From Cercis canadensis (Eukaryota > Streptophyta > Magnoliopsida > Fabales > Fabaceae), in assembly GCA_003255065.1 (NCBI GenBank), contig QAOA01004227.1, positions 46,588-110,587 of the forward strand: a stretch of 64,000 nucleotides of DNA. Direction: 5' to 3'. This document shows positions 26,711 to 38,900 of the stretch, one piece after another. The notes below the pieces were generated by a model that did not search any database, was not told the DNA's origin, and saw nothing but the letters and a program-made list of their open reading frames with translations. Position 1 is the stretch's first letter, and the number at the start of each line of letters is the position of its first letter. The position numbers and the translations under genes were made by a program.

Positions 26711-27499
26711 AAAGTACATCTTCAATAAAAAAAAAAAAAAAAAAANTAGATAAATAGTTATAAAACATTTTTATTCAAATAAAAATTATATAATATTTTT
26801 ATAATATTCATATGATCTTTATTTTATATGCTTCCCCCAATATAATATAAGCATTGCATAAAGTTTAATATATGAATATCGCTCATATAAAAAAAAAAAA
26901 TTATGAATATTGTTAAAAAAAATTAATGGAAAATTTTATTTTCCTCAATTTCACAATAATTAAATTCACTTAAAATGATTTACATGAAATTAAAATAGAA
27001 AGGGAGTTATATAAAACTAAATCATGTTTTTGATTTGACATTAATCAAGTTTAATTAAAAAACACACTTTAATTTTATATGTTAATGTCAAATTAAAAAA
27101 TCTATGATTTAGTTTTTTTGTAGTTATTTTCAATTATACTTAATTAGTATCAATTCCATAAAGAGAAATTTTAATTTTATACAATGTTATTTAGATTGAA
27201 ATTTTTTTAAATAATTTTTAGTAGTGTTTAGTTGAACTTTTTTTCAAAAGCTCAAGCACTTCAGAAAGTCCAAAAGTTGAAAAGTTACAATTGTTAACTT
27301 CTTGAATTAAGCTTTTTTGGAAGCTAAAAGTTTAGATAAAATAACTAAAAAAATATAGTTATAAATTATTTATGCAGATCGGGTAATTTGAAAACTATAT
27401 ATCGTTTTGGATAGTTTTAATTAAATTATTAATAAGCAAGCATAAGAAGAGGTCACCTTAATTTGTAAGTAGCGCAACTCCAAGGGTCACACCACTTTA
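26711..27499. other. AT-rich noncoding region with an N
   Basis: Poly-A then N at 26746. AT-rich sequence with no recognisable gene. Around 27230-27320 two inverted AAAAGCT/AGCTTTT-like motifs suggest a decayed small DNA transposon, not confirmed. Confidence 0.35.
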
Positions 27500-27513
27500 A
27501 AGTAGGGTGACTC

Positions 27514-27694
27514 ACTAATGAAGATTGACTTGAGTGGAAGAGACTCTGATCGCTTAAGCAAGTGGTCTCGAGTTCAAGCTCTTTTGGATTCAGCAAATTT
27601 TTTTCGGAGAGGCCCCTGCTTTACTACCCGACAGTACCTCAGATGATTAGTCTTAGACAAAAGTCTGGGCATACCTTAAGAAACTAAAAAAAAG
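27514..27694 (+). mobile_element. tRNA-derived SINE with 14-bp target duplication
   Basis: A 181-base body is flanked by the direct repeat AAGTAGGGTGACTC (27500-27513 and 27695-27708) and ends in an A-rich tail (AAACTAAAAAAAAG). A GACTTGAGTGG segment resembles a pol III A box and GAGTTCAAGCTC resembles a B box, about 35 bases apart. Long target duplication, A-rich 3' end and tRNA-like head together fit a SINE. It is not a tRNA gene: no cloverleaf forms. Confidence 0.75.
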
Positions 27695-27806
27695 AAGTAG
27701 GGTGACTCTATTTAGGTTGACTCTACTTACAAAATAGCAGGATTCGTCTTTTTCATATTTCATGAATAAAATAATTGAAAGCCAACTATTTTCATAGTTT
27801 GCAGAG

Positions 27807-27975
27807 GGCCTTTTGACACAAATATTACATTGTACAAAAGTATTTACTCAAATATAACAGGTTTCAAAGTATTTACACAAATATTACACTTTTTAAAAAT
27901 TCAAAAATTTTAAAAAAATATTTCGGATACGTGGGACCCACCGGACACGCCGTGGGCCTCACGGCGTGTCCCAAT
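27807..27975 (+). repeat. Left terminal inverted repeat of the MULE
   Basis: Matches the reverse complement of 34565-34737. Near its inner end is a perfect 12-base-arm inverted repeat, GGACACGCCGTG and CACGGCGTGTCC with a 5-base spacer; the right TIR has the same hairpin with several transitions. Confidence 0.9.
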
Positions 27976-28180
27976 AGGCCAACATCCCCCCGCCTTTCCA
28001 GAGTTGTGGGCTCCGTGTCAATGAAAAAGTACTCTGTGTCAGTGGAAAAAGCTGAGTGCTGGCATGTTGAGAAGGAACACACCGCCACTCTCATGGCACA
28101 TCCCCACATAAGCCACCACGTGGCATACGGCGATTCGTTTTCTGAGTGATGGCGTGTTGGGGCCCCATGGCATGTCTGAT

Positions 28181-28190
28181 GCTATATAAC
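28181..28190 (+). promoter_or_regulatory. Probable TATA box of MULE transposase
   Basis: GCTATATAAC, just inside the left TIR and upstream of the transposase coding region. It is the only well-placed TATA-like site in this interval. Confidence 0.5.
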
Positions 28191-28639
28191 CCATCGTCCG
28201 TGAAGAGTTCATTTGTGCCGAGAAAAAAATTGAGACAACATCAAGTTAGAGAGTCTTGAGTGACCAGCAAAGGCATTCTGGAGTTTTTAGATTTCAGTTT
28301 TCAGGATAAAAGTGCTTGTCTAAGGTTCTGTTCAAAGTTTGTGAAGCAATATTATATAAGGTGCGTTAAAATTTTAATTATTGTTTAATTTTAATAGTTA
28401 ATTTTTTTTTTTGGTTGCATGATTTATATACGTTAATTTGAAAGTGTTAATATAAATATAATATTATAAAATTCATATACTGTATATAAAAATTTTTAAT
28501 ATAATTTTTTTTAGAAGATAGATAATATTAAGTAATATTATTTTTTTAGCTTAATATTGTTATAATAATTGTACCTGATATATTTAGTTTAAAATTTAGG
28601 ATAAATATGCTTATTTTCATATACTATAATAGCCGACTG

Positions 28640-31400
28640 TATAATGGAGAGCAAGGACTTACATATAAAAGTGCTAATCCTGTATGCATGATGTTGAAGC
28701 ATCGAATTAGACTACATAGTCTGAAGTGATACACCAAAAATTATGTCTTGCTCCCAATACAGTGATATCTAATATCAAATATAGATTTCCCATGTCTGTC
28801 AACCCTTTGTATTATGGTGCTATTGACCTCATGGGTGATGAGGATGTAATGTGCATGTATGCAAGTCATTCAAAGCATGCTAATCTTGAAGCAATGGAGC
28901 TTTATGTGGAGACGGACACTGCACAACATGGTGATACCGGTGTTCAAATCAATGAAGTTGATGCAGGTGGGCTAAGTTCAATGCTAGGTTCAATACCTTG
29001 TTCAATTCAGGGGTATAATGAAATAAATTTTGTCTTTGATCAATATTATCAACCACATGCTAACTCAGCTGAATTTCAAACTGGCATGCCTAGTTCGAGT
29101 CAAACTCCTCAGCCACCAGAGAGCCATAACTATGGTTGTGATGATGCTTGGTTCAATTCAAATATACTGCAAGGATGGGGCATCGAGGAACAGGAAACTG
29201 TTGTAAATATAGAAGGACATGACGACTTTCAAATTAGTGGTGCTAATTCTCCAATTAATCCTCTTATTAGTGATGAAGATGAGATCACAGAGGGAGATGA
29301 ATCCTGTAGTGACGAAGAAATTGAACATAGTTTAGATTTGAATGTACGTACGTCTAGTGGGCTATGAATCTGGTGGACCTATACAGGAAACGGTCCAGCC
29401 ATTGCAGTACAGTGAATCTTCACCAGTTTATTCAGACATTAATTGGGATGCTATGCAAGTTGGTGGTGACACTAGCACATCAGATGGACATGGAGCGTGG
29501 GAAAAAGGTGGAAAGTTGTCAGTTGGGCAACAATTCTTAACAAAGAATGATGTTCGAATTGCTGTCAAAGAATACTCACTGCAAGTGCACCATTCATTCA
29601 TTGTTAGGCAGTCGCATCCAACAGTGTGGAGTATTATTTGTCCAAACAAGGAGAGTGGTTGTAATTGGAGACTCCGAGCTTACCAAAGAAGTAAGAGCGG
29701 ACAATGGGAGATTACAAAGTACAATGGTCCTCATACTTGCACAAATGCCATGATAACGCAAGATCACAACAAGTTGGACATGTATGTGATAGCGTCGAAC
29801 ATTCATGGGATGGTTGAGGAGAGTTCGGATGTGTCAATTAAGTTGATTCAATAATGGATATTCAATGACTATGGGTACCGCGGATTGTATAGAAAAGCTT
29901 GGTTGGCAAAACAAAAGTGCATCGAAAAAATGTTCGGCAATTGGAATGAGAGCTACAACCTTTTACCTAGATGGATGGCAGTGATGATTACGACAAATCT
30001 GGGAACTGTTGTCAAATGGTTTTTGGATAATAATCAGATCAGCAGTCATTCTAATGTTCAGGAGAAAATGTTTCGCCATGTATTTTGGACATTTTAAGCA
30101 TGTGTTGATGCATTTCCCTTTTGCAAGCCTGTGATTCAAGTTGATGGAACTTTCTTGAGTGGAAAGTATCGCAGGACATTGCTGATTGCTTCAACACAAG
30201 ACGGTGATAGGTTACCATTGCCTCTTGCATTTGCTATTGTGGAAGGTGAAGTGAAAGATGGTTGGACATGGTTTTTGACCTTAGTTCATCATCACGTGGT
30301 TCGAGATCGACAAAATTTGGCGATAATTTCTTATCGTCATGTTAGTATTTTGTCTTCGATTGCAGATCCTAGTGTGGGATGGAATCCACCACTCGTGTAT
30401 AATTTCTTCTGCTTACGACATGTCCTTAGCAATTGGAACATACATTTCAAGAATAAAATTCTAAAGACAAAAATATACACAGCAGGTATGTATAACTTTT
30501 TTAGTGTGTTTGTTTTAAACTTCTCTTGTTTAATTAAAAATTTGTGTAATAATTTGACAGGCAGTCAATTTGAATCCCTTAAATTCAAAGAGTTTATGAA
30601 GGATATACAAGTTAGATCCGAAGACAGCCGGACATGGAAGTATGTACAAGATCTTGAAGAGGCAAAATGGACTTTACAAGGAGGTACTGAGGCGAGGCGT
30701 TATGACATGATGACAACCAATTGATGGAGAATATTAATGGCACGTTGAAAGGTATCTGCAACATGCCAATTACTGCCTTTGTTAGAGCAACATATTACAA
30801 GATGAATGTTATTTTCACCAAGAAGAGGGATCAGACTAGTATGATGAAATCTAGTGGGCAACAGTGGACCGAGTTTGCAATGGTTAAGATACGTGATAAT
30901 TCACGCGAGACATCATCACATAAGCCTCAATTGTTCGATAGGAACACTGGAGAGTTTGAGGTGGAGGAAAGATTCAATATGAGGACCAGGACAGCAGGTC
31001 ACACGTTTATTATCAATATGATGGAGAGACGATGTAGTTACGGCAAGTTCAAAGCCCTCCATTTGCCATGCTCACACGCAATTTCTGCTTGTGCTTCTAC
31101 TTCATTTGATGAATGGTCTTATATGGATCCAGTATACTCCATTGATAATTTAGTGAAGGTGTATCAAGGCAAATTTAGGCCTATTGGTGGACAAGAAAAT
31201 TGACCTGAGATCAGTGGGGTACATGTTAGTCCCAACCTTGCAATACTGAGGAAGAAATGTCATCCTGTTGTGAATCGCATACAGAATGAGATGGATTGGC
31301 CAGATTCAAACAGTAACTTATAATTGCGATGTAGTATTTGTCGACAAGAAGGTTATAATAAGCGAAAGTGTCCCCTTAGAAGAATGCCTGATCCATGACC
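28640..31400 (+). pseudogene. MuDR/MULE transposase, decayed
   Basis: Domain order of a Mutator-like transposase: N-terminal region (ISNIKYRFPMSVNPLYY, ELYVET) and acidic stretch to 29367; MuDR DNA-binding domain from about 29520 (VGQQFLTKNDVRIAVKEYSL, CNWRLRAYQ); MULE catalytic domain from 30131 (QVDGTFLSGKYRR); an intron at about 30486-30561; SWIM zinc finger near 31030-31085 (SYGKFKALHLPCSHAI); and a C-terminal zinc knuckle (CSICRQEGYNKRKC). Damage: frame change near 29340 at a TACGTACG motif, TAA at 29852 and 30095, a frame change at about 30720, and ISYRH where the family usually has an aspartate before RH. An active source of transposase is ruled out for this copy. Confidence 0.9.
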
Positions 31401-31470
31401 CAATACCATTATGTAAATTTTATGTAATATATTTTGTAAGTTTAATGCTATATTATGTATTATTTTAATT

Positions 31471-31889
31471 ACTTGCCAATTTTGTATTGTGATGTTTGCT
31501 TATATATTAATCTCTAACCATGTTGAAAATTAATCATGACGATAATCTTAAAAAATAAATTTTATACATGTACATATTACACTGACATTAATGTTTCATG
31601 AACAACAACAAAATAGTGCTAACGGTGATGTCGATACAAATGTCCCCCTGTTCTACATCTAGGAGGATTTCTCGCACGTGGTGGCAGCACTTCTTCAGCA
31701 AGTTGTATTCCTGGTGGTGTCATATAATCATATGTCTCCCCATAGGGAAACAGTCTCATCCCAGTAATTGCCAGATCTATGGGCGGTGGACCTGTCGAAG
31801 GAGTCATTGTGGGCAACGTCCAATCGCTGATGGAGGAACAACATAATCAACACCAAATAAGTGATATGCAGGAGATAGTGCCGCATAAT
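31471..31889. other. Region between the MULE genes
   Basis: Convergent 3' ends of transposase and PMD gene. AT-rich at 31480-31600. A minus frame at 31816-31619 with P/T/R-rich composition may be the degraded PMD C-terminus. Not confidently coding. Confidence 0.4.
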
Positions 31890-34043
31890 CTAAATATGTT
31901 GGCGTTTCGAAGTAGTCCTAGTCCTAGGTGAACTGAACTGGGTCAGGTTGGTACGACATGTCAATCGAGGAAGTATGGACATCGGTGCAACGTATAGCCT
32001 GTGATGAGCTTTCTGACCTTGAGCTAGAACGTTGTGGGTTCCTGGTAGAGTGTGTTGTGGACTGCCATCGTGATGATGATGCTCGTGAGGACGACGATCG
32101 TGACTCTGATGACACATATGCACTACCCGATGACATGGTCGCCTCAAGAGCCATCTGAGGGTGTATCACTGGCGGTAACTGACCATACTGTACAAAGACC
32201 CCTGTTAAACTTGCGACAAATGCCCGGTAGTGATCTGGAGACAAATTAGCAGGCTGATAAGTCCACCCAGGTTGAGTTGCCCCCTACTCATATCTACCCG
32301 GCTAAGTCCCCCGACCCGGTTAAGTCCCCCAACCCGGTTGAGGAAGGTTTTGTTGAGTTCCCCAGCTATGCTGAGCTCTCCAACCAAGCTATGTCGCTTG
32401 ACCATGTTGTGTGGAATGATGAGAATGAATTTGCATAATAAATTGAACTTGGAATCACTGTTTATTCAATAAATAATATAAAATTTTAAAAGAATTATAA
32501 AATTAATTAAAATGATAACTATACACTGACCTCTCTAGCGGCTGTGACATTTTCAAGGCTCATCCATCGGCGAGTTATCCGTAAATACCACGGCATGTAC
32601 TCGGGATCTACCCCAAATGGCTCCTCTAAGTTGACAATGTAGCCACGTCGATGATCCCACAAGAGGTTATGCTCCAAATGATGCAATGTCCACAATGTAT
32701 CATACTTTCCTCTCATATTGATATTGTGAAGTTGTCTATTAAAAATGGTAATCTCTCGAGGAATCTTCTGCCAACTCCCAAACTGGCGCATGACTCGATC
32801 TGGGTTATGCTGCTCCACGATGTAATAACATATCAATGACACCTTAGCAACCCAAACCTCATTTGCTGTAAAACAATAACCTAGGAGTAGTGTCATCAAT
32901 GCCCTGTTATATGGCTGTCATACAATCTGTTCATATCAAATACCAATAACATGATTAATATTTCAATTCTATTTATAATAAACTAATCAATGACATGAAG
33001 TTGTTACTAATAATAAATCTCCATACGTCATCATTTTCAAGCAAATCGAAGGCACGACGATATCCTTTCTGGTCCAAGTCATACACAATATTCGTCCAAT
33101 CTAATGGAGATTTCCACCTAAAAATATATTATAATATAACACTATAATTAATTAGGTTTATTACGACACAAAAATTGTGTTGAATTAATCAGGTATGAGT
33201 CATACTATACAAATTAATGTCACTGTAATATAATTAATATAATACAAATAATGCATAAATAAGTGTTCTTGTACTTTAATTATAAATAATTCAAAAATAT
33301 GTCAAAGTTATATTTACTGACCTGGTTGCAAGTGACCCAGTCGGATCACGATCGACTCGCCTTGGACCTATAAACAAGAATCTCTCACATGCCCAACATT
33401 GGAGTAAAAAATAACAGCCTGCGAAGTTATTAGTCTCCCCAAGAGAAGTCTTCCAGAGATTCCTATACAGAGAAGCAAGACAAGCTGATCCCTAACTGAA
33501 TCTCCCTGCTTTGTTTAAATCTTCCAACAACTTCAAATACATTACATGCACAAAATTTTCAGTTTGATCAAGCATCAGCCACATACCGATCAGACTGAGT
33601 ATATGCGCTCTGACATATTTCTGCACTACGTCATCCATCGCATCATATGGACATTGATCAAATGTGCGTAATAGTCAACTTAATTTTAGTCTTCCACCAG
33701 CTAAAACTGAGTCCGGTGGGGATACACCAAGTAAATCCTGACAAACATTACTCCACACATAACCAGTATACTCTGTCATTGCCTTCCCATCTACAGGTAG
33801 ACTAATTAATATCTTCACATCTTGTAGTGTAATAGTGCACTCACCAACAGACATATGAAATGTATGTGTTTTTGGTCGCCACCGTTCAACTAATACAGAT
33901 ATTAATTTAACATCTATTTTTGTGGGTTCTATTTCTGTAACTCCACCAAAACTTGTCACTCTCACATATTCCATTACCTGATCATCAGGTTTACGTATTC
34001 TACCGTGAGATCGATGCCGCACAAATATATCAATATGTTTCAA
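31890..34043 (-). pseudogene. Plant mobile domain (PMD/MAIN-like) gene in the MULE, decayed
   Basis: Known cellular PMD proteins (MAIN, MAIL1) act in the nucleus with a PP7-like phosphatase in silencing and genome stability; PMD genes are also carried by MULEs and Gypsy elements. Seen here: 34043-33675 with LVERWRPKTHTFHMSVGECT and DVKILISLPVDG, continuing with interruptions to about 33340 (ACLASLYRNLWKTSLGE, RVDRDPTG), a segment at about 33120-33020, then 32899-32519 with QHNPDRVMRQFGSWQ and LWDHRRGYIV. A Ser/Arg/Gln-rich tail (32250-31890) follows a P/G/Q-rich stretch at about 32260-32350 now holding several TAA/TGA codons, mostly where C-to-T change of glutamine codons would give them. Transcription would start near the right TIR, where a CT-rich leader (minus strand, about 34340-34450) is seen. 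Confidence 0.85.
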
Positions 34044-34564
34044 TTAATATTTACAAAATTACAGTGTTTACTAGACAAAACTACAATGAACTATTTGTAC
34101 AAAAATTCAAAGAAAAAATTATCTCACTATAATATTTACTCCAGTATTTAAAAACTACAATCAACTAAAATGTTTAAAAATACTTACTCCAGTGTCTTAT
34201 ACTGTTGTCGATATGTGATTTCTTTGTTCAGTCAATAAAGTTGAGTCTTGCGTTCCTGGTAGTAGATGTTGATATGTCATATTATCTAATGGAGATAAAC
34301 TCAATAATCACACTGAGATGAAGAAAAGCAAACAAATCATGAAGATGTGTAAGAAGGAAGAAGGAAGAAGGAAGAAGGCCGAAGAGAGGAAAACTAGAAT
34401 GAAAAATAAGGGAGATGTGCGGGCGGAGGAAGAAGGAAGAAGGAAGCAAAATAGCAAAAACCTGCATGTACTGCCACGTGTCAACCATGCATGAGGAGTC
34501 AAAAAGTTGACTGACAAACCACCTGCACACGTCAAACCACCTGAACAAACAACAGACGGATTTG

Positions 34565-34737
34565 GCTTATTGGGACACGCCATAGGCCTCACGGCATGTT
34601 CGGTGGGTCCTACGTGTTCGAAATCTTTTTTTTTTTTTTTGAATTTTTAAAAAGTGTAATATTTGTGTAAATACTTTAAAACTTGTTATATTTGGGTAAA
34701 TACTTTTATACAATGTAATATTTGTGTCAAAAGGCCA
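34565..34737 (-). repeat. Right terminal inverted repeat of the MULE
   Basis: Inverted copy of 27807-27975. Differences between the TIRs are mostly transitions at former CG sites (for example CACGCC versus CATGCC), plus different A/T run lengths. Confidence 0.9.
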
Positions 34738-34746
34738 TTTGCAGAG

Positions 34747-35320
34747 TATATTTTGGTAGTGAATTTGCGAAATTTTTTGATAACCTGTCCTCTTTAAAAG
34801 AAATTTTTTGGACAAAACTGTCCTTAATAAAACATGAAAATGACAGACAATACCCCATAATTCCCGAGACCCCTCTCCTTTCTTCTTTATTTCGAATTTT
34901 TCCACCGAACCCTTGCAACCGGAGTTCTCTTTGCTTGGATCGAAACACATTTTCGGCGTCTTCCACCGATCTACTCAATCGGACCTGCGATCATGAAATA
35001 GGTTCTTTGGTTTACAAGCTTAAGGTAAAGATGAGGGTGCGGTGGTCCTCCACGAACTGGGCATTAAAATTGATGGAGATGTCATCAGTGAGGCGGTGGT
35101 CGGCGGTGGCCTAATGGGGAGAGTGGAGGAGGTTGACGGATCAATACATCAAAACCGTTTTAGGGTTGACCCTCTTTGTTTGGTGGGTTGGAATTGTTTT
35201 GTTGGATAGATGTGAGATTTTTTGTTTGCTCTGTTTTCTATTGAGCGAGAAAAGGAGAACAGGGGCAAGAAGATGAAGGTGAGGGAGGAGATATGGTGCT
35301 GCGTATGTGAAGGGGTGAAG
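34747..35320. other. Right flank of the MULE
   Basis: No confident gene. It contains a CT-rich segment (34870-34990) that could be an old 5' leader, and a GA-rich segment near 35240-35300. It may have been the promoter side of the RING-H2 gene. Confidence 0.35.
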
Positions 35321-35337
35321 TGAATGAATTTTATTAT

Positions 35338-35770
35338 GATATCGAAGTTCAGTGGTGCAGCCTATTTGACGATTTTATATGTTACTGGTAACTTCCAAAT
35401 GTCTCACTTACTTAAGTCAATTGACTGCATTAACAAACTAACACTTAAAGGGGATCTTTTTTTTTTTTGTGCCCTACGAAGTGGGTTACGCTTTAAGATT
35501 GCCCGGAAGGGACTTAGCCTCGTTGCAGAAAGGACGGCAGGTGTGCTCAGATACAATTTAATCAAACAAATTGATTCTAGTTGCATGTTTGTATGTAGCT
35601 GTGCTTGGCAGTTGCCATGGCAGTATGTTGAAAAAATGATTACATCTCTCTAAAGGAACAGCAAAATGAGATGCAAGAAATTTTGCCAGTCACGTTTCTG
35701 CCGATTTGTAAATATAATAGTACCCAAATAAAAAGCATCCCGGAAATTGCAGAAATTGTGAATGATAAAG
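35338..35770 (-). pseudogene. S-RLK relic: transmembrane exon and intron
   Basis: Minus-strand similarity to the transmembrane exon of the S-RLK copies (ISAISGMLF, then GRNVTGK and a following splice donor) and to the intron next to it. An unrelated insert of about 130 bases at about 35445-35575 interrupts the intron match. Frame and flanks are degraded. It shows that S-RLK sequence once extended between the two clusters. Confidence 0.7.
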
Positions 35771-35901
35771 CAGATTTTTGAAATGTGATGATGTTTGTAG
35801 AAAGAGTCAAGCAAGGGTCAAATACATATATATGCCCATTGTCTAATATTGCAGTTAGCAACTAAGACTGTGAGATATTAATCCATTTTATGCTTCTTCA
35901 G

Positions 35902-38900
35902 CAGCCCTGTGATCAATTTTGAAGGGGCTGATGATTCCACTCACGCAATTAGAAATGCGCATTACTGCTCTGGGGGACCAGATGTTTGGAGAACTACACG
36001 TAACCATAGCAGTACTGCTCAGCCTATATATGAGGTAACTGGGCATCATTCAATCAGAAATAATGATTTTAGAACCCAGATTAGAAGCTATATTAGTGCC
36101 TAATATGAGAACAGACTGAACACAAGACACGCTGGGAGCATCATAGCAGCAAAAATGTACATATTCTCTTTCTGAATTTAATATGTTGAAAAAGATTCCT
36201 CTCTGTATGAGAAAGTGTCATGTTTAGAATATCTTGAATTGTTAATGTGCTTTTTCGGTGTAGCTATGACAAATAGTTTTGGGTTGAATTATTGTTCTGC
36301 ATATCATGACGTAGTCCTTTCATATGTCTTTTGAATATCTTAAAGATGATTTATGGGTGGTAAATGTGGAATCTAAAGTAAGAGGTTCCAGCAAGATACA
36401 TGTGAAAGCCGCATATCTTGTATCTCTCTGTTTATTATTTGGTTTAAATGTATTCTGAAAGGATCCCGTTATAATGACATGAAATGATGTTATTTTCCAT
36501 ATACATGGTTGATTTGTTTGAAAAATATTATTTAGTAGAGCTCAACCTTTTAGCTTGTACCTTGTATATTGTATATGGGTATCTATACGTATGCATATAT
36601 AATTGATTGCTGAATAGATAATATATCAGTTTGGTATTCATGATTTGGAGCGTAATGTGTTCTTTTGAACTTTGATCGTTTGTTTTTGATTTTATAGAGA
36701 TGGTTCCAAAGGGTGCCCTCAAATAGACAGCCTCGTTTACTGGCTCATCAAAATTCTTTAAATAGGAGGAGAGCTGGGAATTAAGTTCCTCGCACTAATA
36801 GAATGTCACAGTTGAGAAGTGGTCTAAGTCAGTCTCCCACACGTACCATATCATCTAGAGGAAGAAATCTCTGTTTTCCTTTCAATATGGACTCAGACAT
36901 GGTATTTTCATTTCTTTTTTCCTCTTACCTAGCGACTGTCAAATTAGACTCTCTCTAGCTGCCCGCATTTTTACTTATTTATATTGAGTTTCCATTGTGC
37001 TCATCTTATTTTTCATGTATGCTTTCCTAAGAACTTTTTTCCTTCACTTTTGTGTTCTTTTCATCAAATTGTCATATAGCAGGCACTTTTATTTTTGGTT
37101 GGTCAATGTCAATATAGGGATGGATGTCTCTTAAAGTAATCAGCTCTTTATCTTCAATATTGTAGATCATTTAATTTTTTTGTTCTTTTAGCTGTTTTCA
37201 TCTTTAGAGTTAACCATTGGGATTAGTTGAAATTGTATAAATTAATTCAAATTATGTGTGTTCTCTTTCTTGTGCAGAGACTTAATATATTGGAAGCATT
37301 AGAGGATCTTAGTGAAATGGGAATGGCTGATGACATCTTCCAAGCTCAACGTGATTTCAATGAGTAAGTTCTTTGTGAATAAATTTGTGCACATCAGTTA
37401 CATTTCATTCTTGTCTAGACTGATACTCAACAGCGTCTACTCCTTGCCAAGGTGGTGTTATAGTTTAGGAATTGGTGCAAAATTGGGATTACAGTATTTT
37501 ACATTATAAAGATATTAGAAACTATTCATTTTTTATGTATCTAATATATGTTGATCACAATTGTTAGAAAACAAGGTGCTTAACAAATAACAACTCCCAG
37601 GAAATATTTGATTTTTTGATTTTGGGGCTTAAAGAAAAAACAATCGTAGTGATTAATTACGAGTAAGGACTGAAATGTGAATCTAGCCAGGCAAGTGCTG
37701 ATGCTTATAACTTTTGGCATGGTTGATTCTCTTGGCTCTTTTATACTGAAATCCTACATGGACACTGTTGGAAGAGGAAGCTTCAGTAGCAATTTAGGTT
37801 TAAACAAAAAAATTGTAAATATCTTTTGATGCAAATTCTTGCTTTGGATAAAAATTGAAGGAATTTGACATTCAGGTTCTCAACTGAAGATGTGGATGTA
37901 TGTTGAACAACAATATTCTCAGTGCTTCAAATTCCTTCAACAATAACTAATGTTGCTGCTTTGACCCTGTGCTGAAACATAAGTTACAAAAGTACCATTT
38001 TTGCAACTACTCTGATGCTGCAGCATTGCAAGAGGACACCACTCTTAGTTTCTTCCTCTGCTAATGTAAACTTAATTAGATAAATTCTTTTTTCCTTTTC
38101 CATACCATTCTGGTCATGGGTCTTGATTATCTGATATATAGAAAGATTGACAATATATTGGTAACTGTTAGTTCTTTGAGTTATCTATTTTACTACTATC
38201 TATCTATACTGTTATATGTTGTTAGATTTGTTCATTCATACTTTCTATTTGATTGCTTGATAAGAAAGAAAATTAAATTTAAATGTTGCTTGGTATTATG
38301 TTGGCTTTGAAACATATATTCAGTACCCTTTCCCTTGCTTAGTGGAGTTACTTGTGGTTCATCTGATAGTATGGTTGTTGTATTGAAAAGAAATTCTAAC
38401 CATTAAATTATGAGATTGCAGTAGCAGCATTTGTAAGGCAACGGAAATGAAATTGGGTTATGCTGTTTGCAATAGTGTTCAGTATAAGGTTAATTCTTTT
38501 TTTTTTTTTATACTCATTTTGGGAGGTGGTTCTTTTCTTTTCCTTTATATCTAGGTGTTCTATAGGAAAGGTCTTGTTAGTTTTCTGAGAGTTCTCTTCC
38601 TCTCTTCTGTTTTGTATAAGTATAACATTGAATATAAGGTCCTCGCTTTCCTCTCATACAGAAATGATTATGAGTTGTTATTAGCACTTGATGAGAACAA
38701 TCACCAACATGCTGGTGCATCTTCCAATCAAATCAGCAGTTTACCAGTCTACTATACAGGTATTGTCTACGTGATTGTCAAGTGATTAGTTGCTTCTTTT
38801 GTAAGGAAAAAAATAAATAGGTTGTATTGTCAAATTTTAGACAGTCTATTGTGCTCCCTCCACTCCCTCCTCTCTCCCCTTTTTGGTTCAAGGTATGGAA

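Larger units (their letters stand above)
27807..34737. mobile_element. Composite MULE with long TIRs, transposase and PMD gene
   Basis: The element is 6.93 kb. Its ends are about 170-base terminal inverted repeats (27807-27975 and 34565-34737) starting GGCCTTTTGACACAAATATT. The 9-base direct repeat TTTGCAGAG flanks it (27798-27806 and 34738-34746), the target-duplication length typical of Mutator-like elements. It encodes a MuDR/MULE transposase on plus and a plant mobile domain protein on minus, in converging orientation. Both genes are damaged, so the element is now immobile without help. Confidence 0.92.

Noticed and set aside
27514-27600. Possible tRNA gene
   Set aside because: A-box and B-box-like motifs are present but no cloverleaf or anticodon stem forms. 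Target duplications and an A-rich tail favour a SINE.
31958-32472. Plus-strand frames opposite the PMD gene
   Set aside because: Antisense shadows of the Ser/Arg/Gln-rich PMD tail.
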